In this document: positions 48,061 to 58,423 of the stretch, one piece after another
How the letters are laid out: every line of letters begins with the position of its first letter
Numbering within the stretch: position 1 is the stretch's first letter
DNA from: Calliopum simillimum
Lineage: Eukaryota; Arthropoda; Insecta; Diptera; Lauxaniidae
Direction of reading: 5' to 3'
Length of the DNA stretch: 64,000 nt
NCBI GenBank assembly: GCA_951812925.1
Contig: OX638372.1
Location: 88,433,058 to 88,497,057 of the forward strand
Program-made: the position numbers and the translations under genes
The notes under the pieces: generated by a model
The model's database searches: none
What the model was told of the DNA's origin: nothing
The model's input: only the letters and a program-made list of their open reading frames with translations

Positions 48061-48955
48061 AGTGACTCACGAAATTGATCACGCTTTGGCTATTAGTGCA
48101 AACAACTAACAAAAAGTCTGAAATGGGTTTGTATTTTTAATGTGTCTTTATTTTGGTATAACTCCATTAAGTAAAGGAAAATAAACAAGGAACAAATTTC
48201 ATGAAAACTCTTTCTTAAATAAAAAATAATAAAACAAAATCAAAAACACTCAACGTGATCAATTTTGTGACTTTACATTATGAACCTTGGAAACTAATGT
48301 TAATATTTTGTATAGCCTCCTGGTGCATCAATAACTGGGCATACTATCAAGAAGAGTTTCACAAATTTTTGGAGCAATAGCGTCCCAAGCAGTTTGAACC
48401 TTAGGCCAAAATTCATTAAGAGTACCAGTTTCACCTTCCATCGAATTTCTCAATAAGCCCCATAGATGCTCGATAGGATTGAGGTCTGGAGATTGCGAGG
48501 GCCATTTTATTGTTGTAATTCTATTATCTGAAAGCCATTTTTGTGTCCTCTTTGCAGTGTGTTTTGGATTATTGTCCTGCTAAAAGACAATAATCGAAGC
48601 ATTTACCTTCAAATCTTGTAAAGTACCAAGCAAATGGCTTCGTATAATTTCACTGTAAGGCTCTGCTGTTATTCGACCTTCGATTTTGGTAACTCGACCA
48701 ACACCTCTAGTGGTCATACATACCCACACCATTATTTAGCCTCCTCCAAACTCAAGTCTGAGCTTAACGTGTTGTGGCTGAAGTCTCGAACCCTTACTCC
48801 TCCAAATCCACTCACTGACGTCCGATCCTAAGTGGTTTATTTTGGTCTTACCTGACCTGCTGCCGCTTCTGATGAAGGTTATTTTATTTGCCAACCAAAG
48901 TACTCCAAGTCGCTGGGTATCAATCCTTGAAAGGCTCGATTGGACCAAATATTAA
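48061..48955 (-). pseudogene. Tc1-like (DD34E) transposase, decayed
   Basis: On the minus strand the 3' part reads CMTTRGVGRVTKIEGRI, then (after an in-frame TAG before QDN) QDNNPKHTAKRTQKW, WPSQSPDLNPIEHLWGLL and LNEFWPKVQTAWDAI. These are the second Asp block and the SPDLNPIEHLW Glu block of Tc1 transposases. The upstream first-Asp region (about 48780-48955) is full of stops and shifts but keeps traces of the W..P..GG block. The transposon end is probably at 48061, next to TA: AGTGACTCACGAAATTGATC. A second GTGATCAATTTTGTGACTTT lies near 48256, as in Tc1 elements with internal direct repeats. Confidence 0.85.
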
Positions 48956-49616
48956 GGTGAAGGGTCGGAGTACTATATGAAATGTGAAATGCAAATAAAA
49001 GATTAGGGTTTTTTCTTAAATCGTTATAAAGGCTTTAATTGAACACTTTTTCACTAATCAAGATATACAAATTTCGCAATACAAATCTTCTGAACGCTAT
49101 TCCAACGATGTTGTCCCTAAATCTGGGCACACTTTGCTAGGATGATTTGGGCCAGGGAGTCGTCCAACGTTAATCTCTTCGTGATGGGCTTTTTTGTGTC
49201 CAACGCTGTGATGTTCTACTTGTTTTATGTTGTTTTACGCATCCGTGGTGTTGTGTGGTATATGTGAATATTTGTTGCTTTATGATTTTATGTAAAATTA
49301 AAACTTGTATGCTGTGTGAAAATTGTGGTGGTTTCTTCGTGACTTTGTGAAAATCAATGACGACAGCGGCGAAAACCTCTCTTCGGGTTTTCGTTCAAAG
49401 CGATGGCAGCGCTCTCAGTGTGTTGGCGGTCATTAGCAGAAACAATTTGTTCGTGCCGTACGCACACGGTTTACGTTGTACGTAAACAGAAAGCTTTCAC
49501 TAAATAAAGGGCGGTTTTTGCAAACTTTTTTTTTGTATGGAGACCGACCCGGCCTACTGAACAACAGCCAAAAAACTCAAGAGGTTTGAAAAGTGTTTCT
49601 AGTGTATTTTGATCTC
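48956..49616. other. Gene-free stretch
   Basis: Less AT-rich around 49080-49480. No open frame with a recognisable domain and no repeat was identified. It may include the degraded left end of the Tc1-like element. Confidence 0.35.
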
Positions 49617-49889
49617 GTAAGCACGAAAATGCCAAGCCTTTTGTTTCGTCATGTCAGGTGATGTCACTTATAACCTTATAATGTATAAGCACCCAGAAAT
49701 AAAAAAAGTGCTCCAATTTTTAAGATCGAGTAGATTTTGCGTAAGTGTTAAATAAATAATATTTTACTAGATGGCGTTTTGAAAATAATTTTTTTGGGTG
49801 CTTATACATTACACCAGTCTTTTAATAAATTCTAAATTCACAGAAAACCTGACCTGACGCAACAAAACGGATAGCATATTCGTGCTTAC
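49617..49889. mobile_element. Nested inverted-repeat element
   Basis: The outer arms GTAAGCACGAAAATGCCAAG continuing to TTTTGTTTCGTCATGTCAGG (left) are mirrored at 49850-49889. An inner pair, TAATGTATAAGCACCCA (about 49678-49694) and TGGGTGCTTATACATTA (about 49796-49812), lies within it. A decayed relative is at 3500-3720. Non-coding. Confidence 0.6.
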
Positions 49890-50339
49890 GACATAAAATC
49901 GCTAGGGGACGAAGTAACATTAATTTTTTCCATATAAATCTGAACTGATTGACTTTTGACGTGCACTATGCGTCTTTTTTATTATTCAAGTTTTTTAATA
50001 CAAAATTTCATATTTTTTAAAAAAATACATTTATAAACTATGTAGTAAGGTAAAAATTGTAAAAAATACAGAGATTATCACTCTAATTATACTTAATAGT
50101 TAAAAGTCTTTTTAAACAAGTAGCAAAGATTGGCAATTAATACAATAATTTTGCATACTTCTGAAAAATATCTATCTGCCGGAGAAATGAGTCCGGTTCA
50201 TGCTATGTCTTTATTCACTCTTATTTCGACTTAAACGAATTTCGTATTTTCATTCATGTCGTTTTTATCATCATATTGTTCCTTATTCCTAGTGTATGTA
50301 TGTGTATTGAAACTATAAAAAAATAATAATTATGAGCAC

Positions 50340-50760
50340 TACAGGATTTTCTCTCCAAACTAAACTTTTTCCACACCAAATTGGATTTTTTTTTTTCAAT
50401 TCATATTGAAATAAACTTTTGCCAAATCAAAATTGCCGTTTTTTTAAATCAATTTAAACTTTTTGAAATCAATTTAACCTTTTTCCAAATGATTTAACAT
50501 TTTCTTTTTTTTTGTGTTAAATAGATATGTTAAATTATATACTCCTGAGGTGCACATAGTTTAGTTTAACATGTCGATTTAACACAAGAAATGCGTTAAT
50601 AGAGAAAAGGTTGAATTGTTTTGGAAAAAGTTTAAGCTGATTTGGAAATACGGCAGGTGAATTTGATTTGGAAAAAGTTTATTTTGATTTGGAAGAAGTT
50701 TAACTGCAAAAAAGGTCAATTTGATATGGAAAAGGCTTAACTTGGAGTGGAAATCCCGTA
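50340..50760. mobile_element. TA-flanked TIR element built of TTTTTCCAAATCAA repeats
   Basis: The left (GGATTTTCTCTCCAAACTAA) and right (minus-strand GGATTTCCACTCCAAGTTAA) termini are inverted and bordered by TA at 50340-50341 and 50759-50760. The left half iterates AACTTTTTCCAAATCAATTT variants, and the right half carries the complementary TTGATTTGGAAAAAGTTTA several times. Almost the whole 421 bp is made of this one motif. Confidence 0.7.
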
Positions 50761-51054
50761 TTAACTGATCACGAGCTGGAGAGCAATAACATTTAATGCT
50801 AAAAGCTATCAAAATGAAGCGCATTAAAAAAAAAGTTTTATAAACTCGTTTCTATCTTCTTTTAAAATAAGAGGATACCGATATATCTTCGGTAAGTACC
50901 AATAACGCAATGGAACCTGAAATTTCGTTTTACTCGAAATACGTCTACGATGATTATTTGTTAGCGTTTGCAACTAATATTTCAGTGTAAGGGAAATAAA
51001 TGTAGCAAGGTAAAAAAATAAGTAGTAACACAAAACAAAAGGAATAACGCCAGT

Positions 51055-51227
51055 TTAACAAAAGACATCGTCAAACGTATCATCAGAATTATCATCATAG
51101 GTTTTTGTCATTTTGGAACGTTCTAACTTGCTGCGCTTAATGCGTTCGTTCGCTTTATTAAAATATGTAATGGTCTTCTCCTTAAAAGTATTTAATGGTT
51201 GGGCAGGAAATTTTTCACGAAACGCAG
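51055..51227 (-). CDS. Zinc-finger/DUF4806-like protein, exon 5 (last)
   Basis: Encodes the C-terminal end, AFREKFPAQPLNTFKEKTIT onward to a Ser/Asp-rich tail (DDNSDDTFDDVFC) and TAA. The acceptor TTATTGCAG is in phase 1 with exon 4. The basic NKANERIKRSKLERSKMTK stretch corresponds to the terminal helix of DUF4806 and may also act as a nuclear localisation signal. The summed exons give 370 aa. Confidence 0.85.
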
Positions 51228-51298
51228 CTGCAATAAAGCAAATATAAATTAACAAGTTTTAACAAAAATTAAAAGAGTGTCAAAATAATTTTACATAC

Positions 51299-51473
51299 AT
51301 TGAAATATATCTAACATAGTCATGTCCTTAATTGGATATTTAATAACTTTGTCACCGTCAATAACGCCACGCCAGCAAAATTGATTGGACACTTCATCAG
51401 TCATAATGAAACGCCAAATAACACGACAATAAACATCAGGACTCTCGGTGTGTACTAATAATGCTTCGTCATG
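51299..51473 (-). CDS. Zinc-finger/DUF4806-like protein, exon 4
   Basis: Encodes HDEALLVHTESPDVYCRVIW through DMTMLDIFQ, the core of the DUF4806-like region, where a conserved aromatic W.G motif follows two helices (here FCWRGVIDGDKVI). Both junctions fit: TTTTAAG|CAT in phase 0 and TTTCAAT|GTATGT in phase 1. Confidence 0.85.
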
Positions 51474-51542
51474 CTTAAAAGTTTATGGAAAAAAAGGAAA
51501 AATAAAAATTTTGTACTTTAATAAATCGTTCTTTTTTATTAC

Positions 51543-51871
51543 TAAATTATTGCGCATCTCTTTGCTGCGATGCAGCTCTCCATCGAGTATTAAAACCTCG
51601 TCCCTTGTGGTTAGTGGCGTATCTGGAATTATTTTCATATATTTTTTGCGTGTTGTTGCGCATTCATCACGCATTTCCCGTTCTAATACTTTAACTTGTT
51701 GCGCTAGTCTATTCAGTTTGTATTTGAATTCAGTATTTGTTTGTTGCATTTGCATAAAGAGTTTCTTAAGTACTTTACTGTTTAGCAGTGATTTACAGGC
51801 GATATTTTCTACATCGATTGTTTTGTTTTCGAATGGTTGTTTCTGGAATGCTTTTTCAGTTGATTTTGTAG
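51543..51871 (-). CDS. Zinc-finger/DUF4806-like protein, exon 3
   Basis: Encodes TKSTEKAFQKQPFENKTIDV, then a predicted coiled coil (LLNSKVLKKLFMQMQQTNTE to LEREMRDEC, heptad Leu/Met/Val spacing), and the start of the DUF4806-like domain, PDTPLTTRDEVLILDGELHR. The family signature is a P..T..E...LE..L block, matched here by PLTTRDEVLILDGEL. The acceptor CTCTTAG is phase 1 and the donor TTTA|GTAATA phase 0. The donor is weak, but it preserves the frame. Confidence 0.85.
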
Positions 51872-52612
51872 CTAAGAGTGAGAAAACTTTTATTATTCTT
51901 AAGAAGGATGTTAGGTAAATGTTGTTTTTATCAACAACTCTTTGGAATTAAATCTACAAAATATATAAAAATTCAAGTTTCACTTTAGTCAGTCGTTCTA
52001 TTATTTTAAACACGGCATACCGAAGACACGGTGACTTTCTTTTTACTTTCAAAAAATTCAGAGAATATTTTCCACCAAAAACTTGAAACATTCAGGCAGC
52101 ATTGTAGATAGGGGCAGGTAATATGGACGTCTGCCATGGGCGCATTTGCAGACCTACGATTGTACGTACAAAAATCCTTGGATTTAGGGATAAGAAAATA
52201 CTTTTTTTTTATTTATTTAGATTGAACTACTGAATAAAATAATAGTACATATTTTCGCGTATATATTTTGATATCACGGTAAACAGTATTGTGATCAACG
52301 TTTTACAGAAAATAAGTCATTTAAATTATTTAATATCAAGTTTGGTTCTTCGTCCTTTTTAAATGGTGAAACATTTCTATGATGAACATTTACAATTCTC
52401 TTTCGATATTCCGTTTTCGTTTACACGCAAAAAATGTTTCTTGGCATGTTTTCTTATGACGAAAATGTTTCGTTCGTCAAAATGTTTCGTTCTTTTTTTT
52501 TACGTCTCGTCACGTCTATTTTGGTAAGCCCTATGGATGCAAAAATGTATCACGCCGGTCTGCGAAATTATATCGCCGGTCCGCAGTTGTAAAAAAGTTT
52601 AACACTGCACTA

Positions 52613-52800
52613 GATAGTCTTTTCTCAATTCAAAAATTGAATTTTTGACAACTTTGCATTCTAGTTGCCCCTCTGTACATCGGGGATTTTACTCTGCTAT
52701 GGTGGGGATAGTCTTTTCTCAATTCAAAAATTGAATTTTTGACAACTTTGCATTCTAGTTGCCCCTCTGTACATCGGGGATTTTACTCTGCTATGGTGGG
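52613..52800. repeat. Exact 94-bp tandem duplication
   Basis: Two consecutive, apparently identical 94-bp units begin GATAGTCTTTTCTCAATTCA (52613 and 52707). Each contains the palindrome CAATTCAAAAATTGAATTTTTG and ends CTCTGCTATGGTGGGG. The lack of differences points to a recent event, or to an assembly artefact. Confidence 0.95.
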
Positions 52801-53630
52801 GTTAGCCCCACTTAGGTCTTGTCTTTAATTTTATTGTTGCACTGTGCAATCAATAGTTACAACTTTTTATGGGAAACTTCTAGCTAATTGTATGAGCTTC
52901 CTAAGAGAGAGTGACTTTAGCTGCCATTTTAGTATGAAAAAAAGATCCTATTAGCATACCAATTTATTGATTTGAGGTCAAAGAAAAAATACTTATCAAG
53001 AACAATCCGTTTAAAGGCTCTGCTAGATAAAGGGCAGCGCGCTCATTCTATGCATATGCGTAATTCCAAGGTGTCGCAGCTGACCGTCGAAGACATTTCA
53101 AGTAAAAAAGGTAAAATAAAACAGATTTTTATTTTGACAATAGGCTTATAGCTTATAATTAGCCCTATAGTTTGTGCTAATTTTGAATTTGGACAATTTC
53201 TCGTTTTCAAGATAATTTGAAAAACCCAAAGGACAAAAACAAAAATGATTTTCGCGGCGAACAATTCAAATGCCGATTCAGGGAAACCTGAAGCAACATT
53301 TCAATGTGACTAATTTTAGAGCATTGTGCATTGATGTATCTTAAAAATGGTTTTGATTTTACCCAAAAATAATTATCCATGTACGTTAAATAGTTTAAAA
53401 GATATGATGACTTAATTGCTTGGCTCCTGGTTTACTTTTCTGTAGAAATGCCCATATGTTATGTTACATGAAAGTGTTTTTTTCTGATCTTAAATTAAAA
53501 AATTGGTACGTCAATGAACAGAAGGATTCCAAAAAAGGTATATTTATTGGGCCTTTTTCATACCTACCGATATTTTTTGTTTGAGGGGAAGAGAGGCGCG
53601 AGAAAATACAATCCAACGCTTGGCGCTTAA

Positions 53631-54330
53631 GGGGACATTCGCTTTCGTAATTGAAAAGAAAAACACTTTTAAAAATTTTATTATGAAAAAACTATTATAT
53701 TTATTGACAAAATTTCTTTTGGACATTGCTAAACACTGTTTAAGAAATATGAAAAAAAAATTTTTTTTTATTTTTAGTTTCCCTTAGCTGCTGTAGAGGG
53801 CGCCATCCAAAAGTTACTTTTTAAACTGGTAGGAAATTTTTCTCCAAATCTACTCGACCGATTTTAAAAAACCAAAGAGCATTCGATTACTAATAAAAAA
53901 TATTAAACAATAAGCCTCTGAAAGTTGTAAAAAATATCCCCCCCTTTTTTTACGGGGCATTTTTTGAGGGTAAGTCCCTAAATTTTTTCGCATTTTTCAT
54001 AAATATTCATACAAAAACTTCAAAATATAAAAAAGTAAGAATTTTAAAGGCTTATTGTATAGTTTTGGGTCTCAAGAATAAAATCCATTTTGAATTTTTC
54101 AAAAATCTGTTACAGGTCTAAAATATTTCCTACCGTTTAAAAAGTAACTTTTGGATGGCGCCCTCTACAGCAGCTAAGGGAAACTAAAAATAAAAAAAAA
54201 TTTTTTTTCATATTTCTTAAACAGTGTTTAGCAATGTCCAAAAGAAATTTTGTCAATAAATATAATAGTTTTTTCATAATAAAATTTTTAAAAAGTGTTT
54301 TTCTTTTCAATTACGAAAGCGAATGTCCCC
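53631..54330. mobile_element. Foldback element with 210-bp inverted arms and TTAA flanks
   Basis: The left arm (53631-53840) and right arm (54122-54330) are nearly perfect inverted repeats, starting GGGGACATTCGCTTTCGTAA and including CCCTTAGCTGCTGTAGAGGG and GCGCCATCCAAAAGTTAC. The element is 700 bp and is bordered by TTAA on both sides (53627-53630 and 54331-54334). TTAA is the piggyBac-type target, but the terminus does not begin CCC as piggyBac ends do. Non-coding. Confidence 0.85.
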
Positions 54331-54579
54331 TTAAGGAATATTTTTGGCTAGGGACTATTTGGTGCAATAATTTAAAATATACCTGTGATAGTCTGTGCTA
54401 TTTTTGTTAAAAACAAACTTTTGCAAGATAAGAAATGAGCAGTTTAGAATATGAGACAACAAAAACTGTCGACTTCAGTAATCAATTATACCCGTGAGAG
54501 GATTATTTTAAATTTCGTTTTTTCCATATTGAATGAAGAATGTTCTATATCCAGTTTTTTTTTTTGTTAAATAACTTAC

Positions 54580-54757
54580 GCTCATCACATATATTTATTG
54601 CTGGGGTTTGCGCTGATTTATCATCTTTGACCAAGTACGGTGATAAATCATTTAAAACATCGGGATCACTGATATTATCCAGTTCCTCTAAATCATCAGT
54701 TTCTGCATATAAAACCGAGTCCGTTGGTGACTCCACTTTTATTCGCTTTGCTTCAGA
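54580..54757 (-). CDS. Zinc-finger/DUF4806-like protein, exon 2
   Basis: Encodes SEAKRIKVESPTDSVLYAET through LVKDDKSAQTPAINICDE, an acidic, probably disordered linker. The KRIKVESP segment holds a possible sumoylation consensus (IKVE), mirrored by IKVEHP in the plus-strand paralogue at 43050-45482. The acceptor TTTACAG is phase 0, and the donor GAGC|GTAAGT leaves phase 1. Confidence 0.88.
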
Positions 54758-54820
54758 CTGTAAAGAGCGCAAACATTTTTGAGTTGACTCCTTCCGCTAC
54801 ATGTAAAGTCATTTACTCAC

Positions 54821-55078
54821 ACTATCCCCAAATTGATCCTGCGGCAATGGAACCGGATGCTGCTGATTCGAAACAATAAATTGCATTGTTGCTGTCGTTT
54901 GCGGCAGCGTAAAATTGTGGATTTCACGAATGTGCAACCAGAAATCTTCCTCGCTTTGATACTCCTTTTGACAGCTGCAGCACAGTATATAACATTCGTT
55001 GTCCATCTCCGAGATGCAGTAGTCTCCGTATTTTTTGTATATTTTATCGTTTTGGCCAAGTATACGCGTGAAATTCAT
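54821..55078 (-). CDS. Zinc-finger/DUF4806-like protein, exon 1
   Basis: Encodes residues 1-86, MNFTRILGQNDKIYKKYGDY through PQDQFGDS. A C2H2-type finger is CSCQKEYQSEEDFWLHIREI plus His (residues 33-55, C-X2-C-X12-H-X4-H). The donor AGT|GTGAGT is phase 0. The first exon aligns with that of the zinc-finger gene at 43050, including the Trp-X-His signature. The complete 370-aa protein combines this finger with a coiled coil and a DUF4806-like C-terminus and is presumably nuclear, though its function is unknown. The gene converges with the zinc-finger gene across about 5.6 kb. Confidence 0.9.
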
Positions 55079-55365
55079 TTTATTGTCATTAAGTTTCAGA
55101 TGTTAACGAAAGTTTGCAGATTTTGTTTACGGATTTTGACATTGACAACTGATGATCAAAAAAAATTTAAAACTTGCGAATTATTACAGTGGTTTGAAAA
55201 CTGTAAATGGTTAATTGAACTGTTCGGGGTTGCAGATTAGGAAAACCAGGAAAAACAAAAGTCTTGTAGAAATTTTGAAAACGAAATCCATGGGTATATG
55301 GTTGAGTGAAAAATTTTTGTAATGGGGTATTTTTGCATGAAAAGGTTTTCAGCATTTGCTCTTGA

Positions 55366-55663
55366 CTGATATACCTAAATTGGAGCGTCAGCGTTATTTT
55401 ACTGTCAAAAGTTTCTCATGTACATACAATTTGTATGGCGCATACCGAAATTGCCAACGCTCATCGCTCAGCTATTCGAATTTCCAATTTTGACAAAGCG
55501 TTATGGAGTGAATTTAGCTGCAGAAAAGTAAAAAAAGAAACAACAATATAATTTTGACAAACAAATGACTTCAACGCAACGCTCTTTATTTCGGTATGGC
55601 GCTTAACGCTTTTGTGTAACGTTAAATAACGCAACGCCTGACGCTCCAATTTAGGTATGGCAG
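55366..55663 (-). mobile_element. PIF/Harbinger-like MITE, copy B
   Basis: Ends CTGATATACCTAAATTGGAG and CTCCAATTTAGGTATGGCAG are bordered by a TGA duplication (55363-55365 and 55664-55666). The 298-bp body matches copy A (12767-13039) in reverse orientation, including TGACAAACAAATGACTTCAA and AACGTTAAATAACGCAACGC. Copies A and B are close relatives, so activity was probably recent. Confidence 0.85.
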
Positions 55664-55666
55664 TGA

Positions 55667-56319
55667 ACTATTTATCGGTTTTCATTCTTATATACTCATT
55701 CACAGCACAAAGTTCCAGGCCATTTTGTCATATAAATTAAAAGATTAAATTTATAATATTGACTGCATTAATATAGGATTGATTTAAAGAATATATATGT
55801 GCGCTTTTGACAAAACAACCTAACTCGAAATAAGACAATTTTTCTAGGATTTTAATCATAAACATAAAACTAAAATACGCTTCTTTTGGTGAAATCGCCA
55901 TATCTCCATGACTTTAAGTTGAAGAGATATGGAATCGAAAATCAACCTATCTCGATGTTTTATTTCGAATTGCAACTGACAAAACATCTTATCTCAATAG
56001 GTTAAAAAATTCAATAATTTGCAACAACAAAAAACTTTTACAAATGCTTTTCACATAACAACTTAAATCGACATGAGAAAATGGTTTTTTCTTCACAAAA
56101 CATCTAAAGTAGACGTAAGGTACAGGTTAAATGACAAACAAAAATTGACAAAATTTTATTACCGCAGTTATCGATTTATTTGAAGTAACGGCATCGGGTG
56201 TCTGTTTTCAGTTTCAGTTTTCAGTCGCATTTTTAGTGCTCAGCAAATTATTACTGATTAACTAGAAGAAAAATTGCTTTCGTAAGGTAAGTGATATAGA
56301 ACTAGGGGGAGTTTTTGAG
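55667..56319. other. Gene-free stretch with a shared ACAACCTAACTCGAAAT block
   Basis: TTGACAAAACAACCTAACTC followed by GAAAT (55808-55832) also occurs at 42167, and related CAACCTATCTCGATG and CATCTTATCTCAATAGG variants follow here. They may be units of an old repeat. No gene recognised. Confidence 0.4.
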
Positions 56320-56800
56320 GTTCAACCCCCCCACCCCGGAAGATATTTTACCCATATAAAACGGTACAAATCAAGTGTTTAGTATAGGGCACCTTCGTTT
56401 TTTTGTATGAAAACCCCCCATAAGAGCAAATCCTGCGCATGGTGCCATGTCCATGAACATTTTTTTTGAGATAATCCAACTAAATTTCACTCGAATACTA
56501 AGGACTATAAATGCACACTCCGAGCTAAAACTAGACAAACACGGACGAGAGGGCGTGGCACCACCCATATAAGCAAAAGCTTCAAAACGCTATACTTAAA
56601 ATGTTTTTTTGAGATAATCCAACCGAATTTCGCTCCGACACTAATGACTATAAATGCAAGCTCGGAGCAAAAACTGGGTAAACTCAGACAAAAGGGCGTG
56701 GCACCTCCCATATAAGCAAAATTTTCAAAATACTGCAGTGTAGGGTATTTAATATTTGGCCAGGCCAAAGGATACACCCTTGCTAGTCTTATATTATTTT
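56320..56800 (+). repeat. mini-me-like tail with 142-bp tandem units
   Basis: GAGGGCGTGGCACCACCCAT (56549) and AAGGGCGTGGCACCTCCCAT (56692) lie about 143 bp apart, with TTTTTTTGAGATAATCCAAC and CTATAAATGCA between them. The block ends GGCCAGGCCAAAGGATACAC, as at 20751. The microsatellite core is missing. Minus-strand open frames here are repeat translations. Confidence 0.65.
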
Positions 56801-56848
56801 TTGCCCTCTTCTCTTTCCTTCTTCTGATTAAAAAAAAATACTCAAGTT

Positions 56849-57160
56849 TTGAAACAAAAATGTTTATTCAAACCGAATTTTCGAATATTTGCTGCAACCT
56901 TACAAAAAATGTGTCCGCGCATGGAAATTTCTATGGGAGCAAGTGCCTTAAAAGTGCATTCTTACGAAGCGTTAGAAAATTTACCCTTAAGTAGCATCAT
57001 GTACAGCATCGATGTGTCCCTCCTACAAGACACACAAAAATATAGCTATCTTCCTTTCCTAACTTCGGCAGAGGTAATTGTGTCTATTATGCTTTATGGA
57101 TTTGGCTTTGAGCTCAAATGTTGTGCAAGACCGAGTTTTTACACAGCTCTTTGTAATTAA
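56849..57160 (+). CDS. Hypothetical 103-aa open frame
   Basis: An ATG frame (MKQKCLFKPNFRIFAATLQK to FYTALCN) between a mini-me-like tail and a TIR element. A better start may be the inner MCPRMEISMGASALKVHS. Codon choice over that part looks less AT-biased than the flanks. No domain was recognised. GAG|GTAATT inside could be a splice donor. It may be a lone exon, a decayed gene, or chance. Confidence 0.2.
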   Translation: MKQKCLFKPNFRIFAATLQKMCPRMEISMGASALKVHSYEALENLPLSSIMYSIDVSLLQDTQKYSYLPFLTSAEVIVSIMLYGFGFELKCCARPSFYTALCN

Positions 57161-57187
57161 TTAATTAATTCAGAATTAAAAATATAA

Positions 57188-58008
57188 TGGCGCATAATCA
57201 TAGTCAAAATAAAGCATAGTTTAAGATCAGTAAAGTATGTTTTTAAATAGAGTATGCTTTAAGTCAATCATGGTCGGTTTAAAGCATACTTTATCGCTAA
57301 AAGTATACTTCAACTTTAAAATAGGAAAAAGCTGTTGCTAAAACAGTTAGAAATCTGCAAAAACTAAAAAAAATGTCACTTTATGAAAATTTTTAGTGTG
57401 TTGAATTTATGTGTTGTGTAAAAAATATCAAAAACCGTTTCATTTTTGAGAAATTGCAAGAGATTTCGATTTTATTTTATTTTATATTTCATAGTCGGTA
57501 AAGATTTGAAAAAACCATTGCGCATTGTTAAATTGATGCTTAATATAATATAAAAGCTATTCTTATCCCGATAATCATACAAGTCATCTTTTCTTTGTGA
57601 TTTTTGGAAGCAACCTTTTTATTTCGCGCTCCAGTTCTGCTCACATTTCTTTCCTTCAGTAAATAAATAAATTAGTAAATAATTGTGAAGTAATATTATT
57701 AATTTACTTACTTTTATTTCCTCTATCATCGCCAAAACAAACGAAATTTGAACTCTTTCAATTTCAATAATTTTTTTTTTTTTAATTTGACATGAAAATA
57801 GAAAAAAAAAAACTCGCTCAGTTGATTTTTTCTCTCTATTTTTTGCAAAGAGTTACCACATTGGATTGTTTTCTGTTCAACAAAGTCGCATCTACCTAGA
57901 AGCATGCTCTAAACTGACTATGGTAGTTGCAGAATTAAAGTATACTCTATCTTTTTAGAATTTTGCTAACAGAAGCCGGCTTTTATGAGGGACTATGATT
58001 ATGCGCCA
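57188..58008. mobile_element. TIR element with iterated TAAAGCATACTTTA motif
   Basis: TGGCGCATAATCATAGTC at the left and GACTATGATTATGCGCCA at the right are perfect inverted repeats bounding 821 bp. AAAGCATACTTTA/TAAAGTATGCTT variants recur near both ends (57209, 57230, 57255, 57285, 57305, 57903 and 57940). No coding capacity. Confidence 0.8.
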
Positions 58009-58081
58009 ATATGTTTACATTACATAAAGAAATAAATATGTACATATATTGAAAAACTTAGGTTTTTCTTAAATTCTAAAA

Positions 58082-58252
58082 TTATTTGAGAATTCTTTTG
58101 GCATATTCAGCAATATGTATGACGCCATGTCTTTCCGATGCTATGTGCAAATTGGTACCACTGACCATAAGTGAGTTAATATGTGGATTATGGAGCTCAG
58201 TAATAAGCGTACTACAAGCCGCAGCGGGATCTCCAGAGCCAGTCAGCAATTT
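58082..58252 (-). CDS. Myristoylation-motif protein, exon 6 (last)
   Basis: Encodes the C-terminus, KLLTGSGDPAAACSTLITEL through SLMVSGTNLHIASERHGVIH to EYAKRILK and TAA. The acceptor TATAATTAG joins exon 5 in phase 0 across a 3.06-kb intron. Composition suggests a folded alpha/beta end of the domain begun in exon 5. Confidence 0.8.
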   Translation of the reverse strand, partial: KLLTGSGDPAAACSTLITELHNPHINSLMVSGTNLHIASERHGVIHIAEYAKRILK

Positions 58253-58354
58253 CTAATTATAATGTAAGGATATAGAAATAATTATGTAACACAGTACAAC
58301 ACAAAAAGCTGAAAAAGAAATCGGTATCATTTATTTTTGACTAATTAAGGGTCG

Positions 58355-58400
58355 CTGGTCTAGCAAGAGTTTTTTCTATCAGGCCTGAAGTTCGAATCAG
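58355..58400 (+). repeat. Possible tRNA-like fragment
   Basis: GGTCGCTGGTCTAGCAAGAG followed by CTGAAGTTCGAATCAGCC resembles a tRNA D-arm/A-box and a B-box. The spacing is too short for a full tRNA, so it is probably a SINE or tRNA relic. Confidence 0.25.
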
Positions 58401-58423
58401 CCTTGATTTAAAATGCAGTAAAC

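Larger units (their letters stand above)
51872..54579 (-). other. Intron 2 of the DUF4806-like gene
   Basis: 2708-bp intron, phase 1. It contains an exact 94-bp tandem duplication (52613-52800) and a 700-bp foldback element (53631-54330). Elsewhere no gene was recognised. Open frames at 53043-53264 and 53544-53787 are without domains or lie in the foldback arms. Confidence 0.8.

Noticed and set aside
48634..48948. Short open frames on both strands near 48.7 kb
   Set aside because: They fall in the decayed Tc1-like transposase and do not follow its frame.
51448..51918. 156-aa plus-strand open frame
   Set aside because: It is antisense to exons 3 and 4 of the DUF4806-like gene, which are supported by phase-matched junctions.
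54833..55240. 135-aa plus-strand open frame
   Set aside because: It is antisense to the zinc-finger exon at 54821-55078, which has splice sites and a paralogue.
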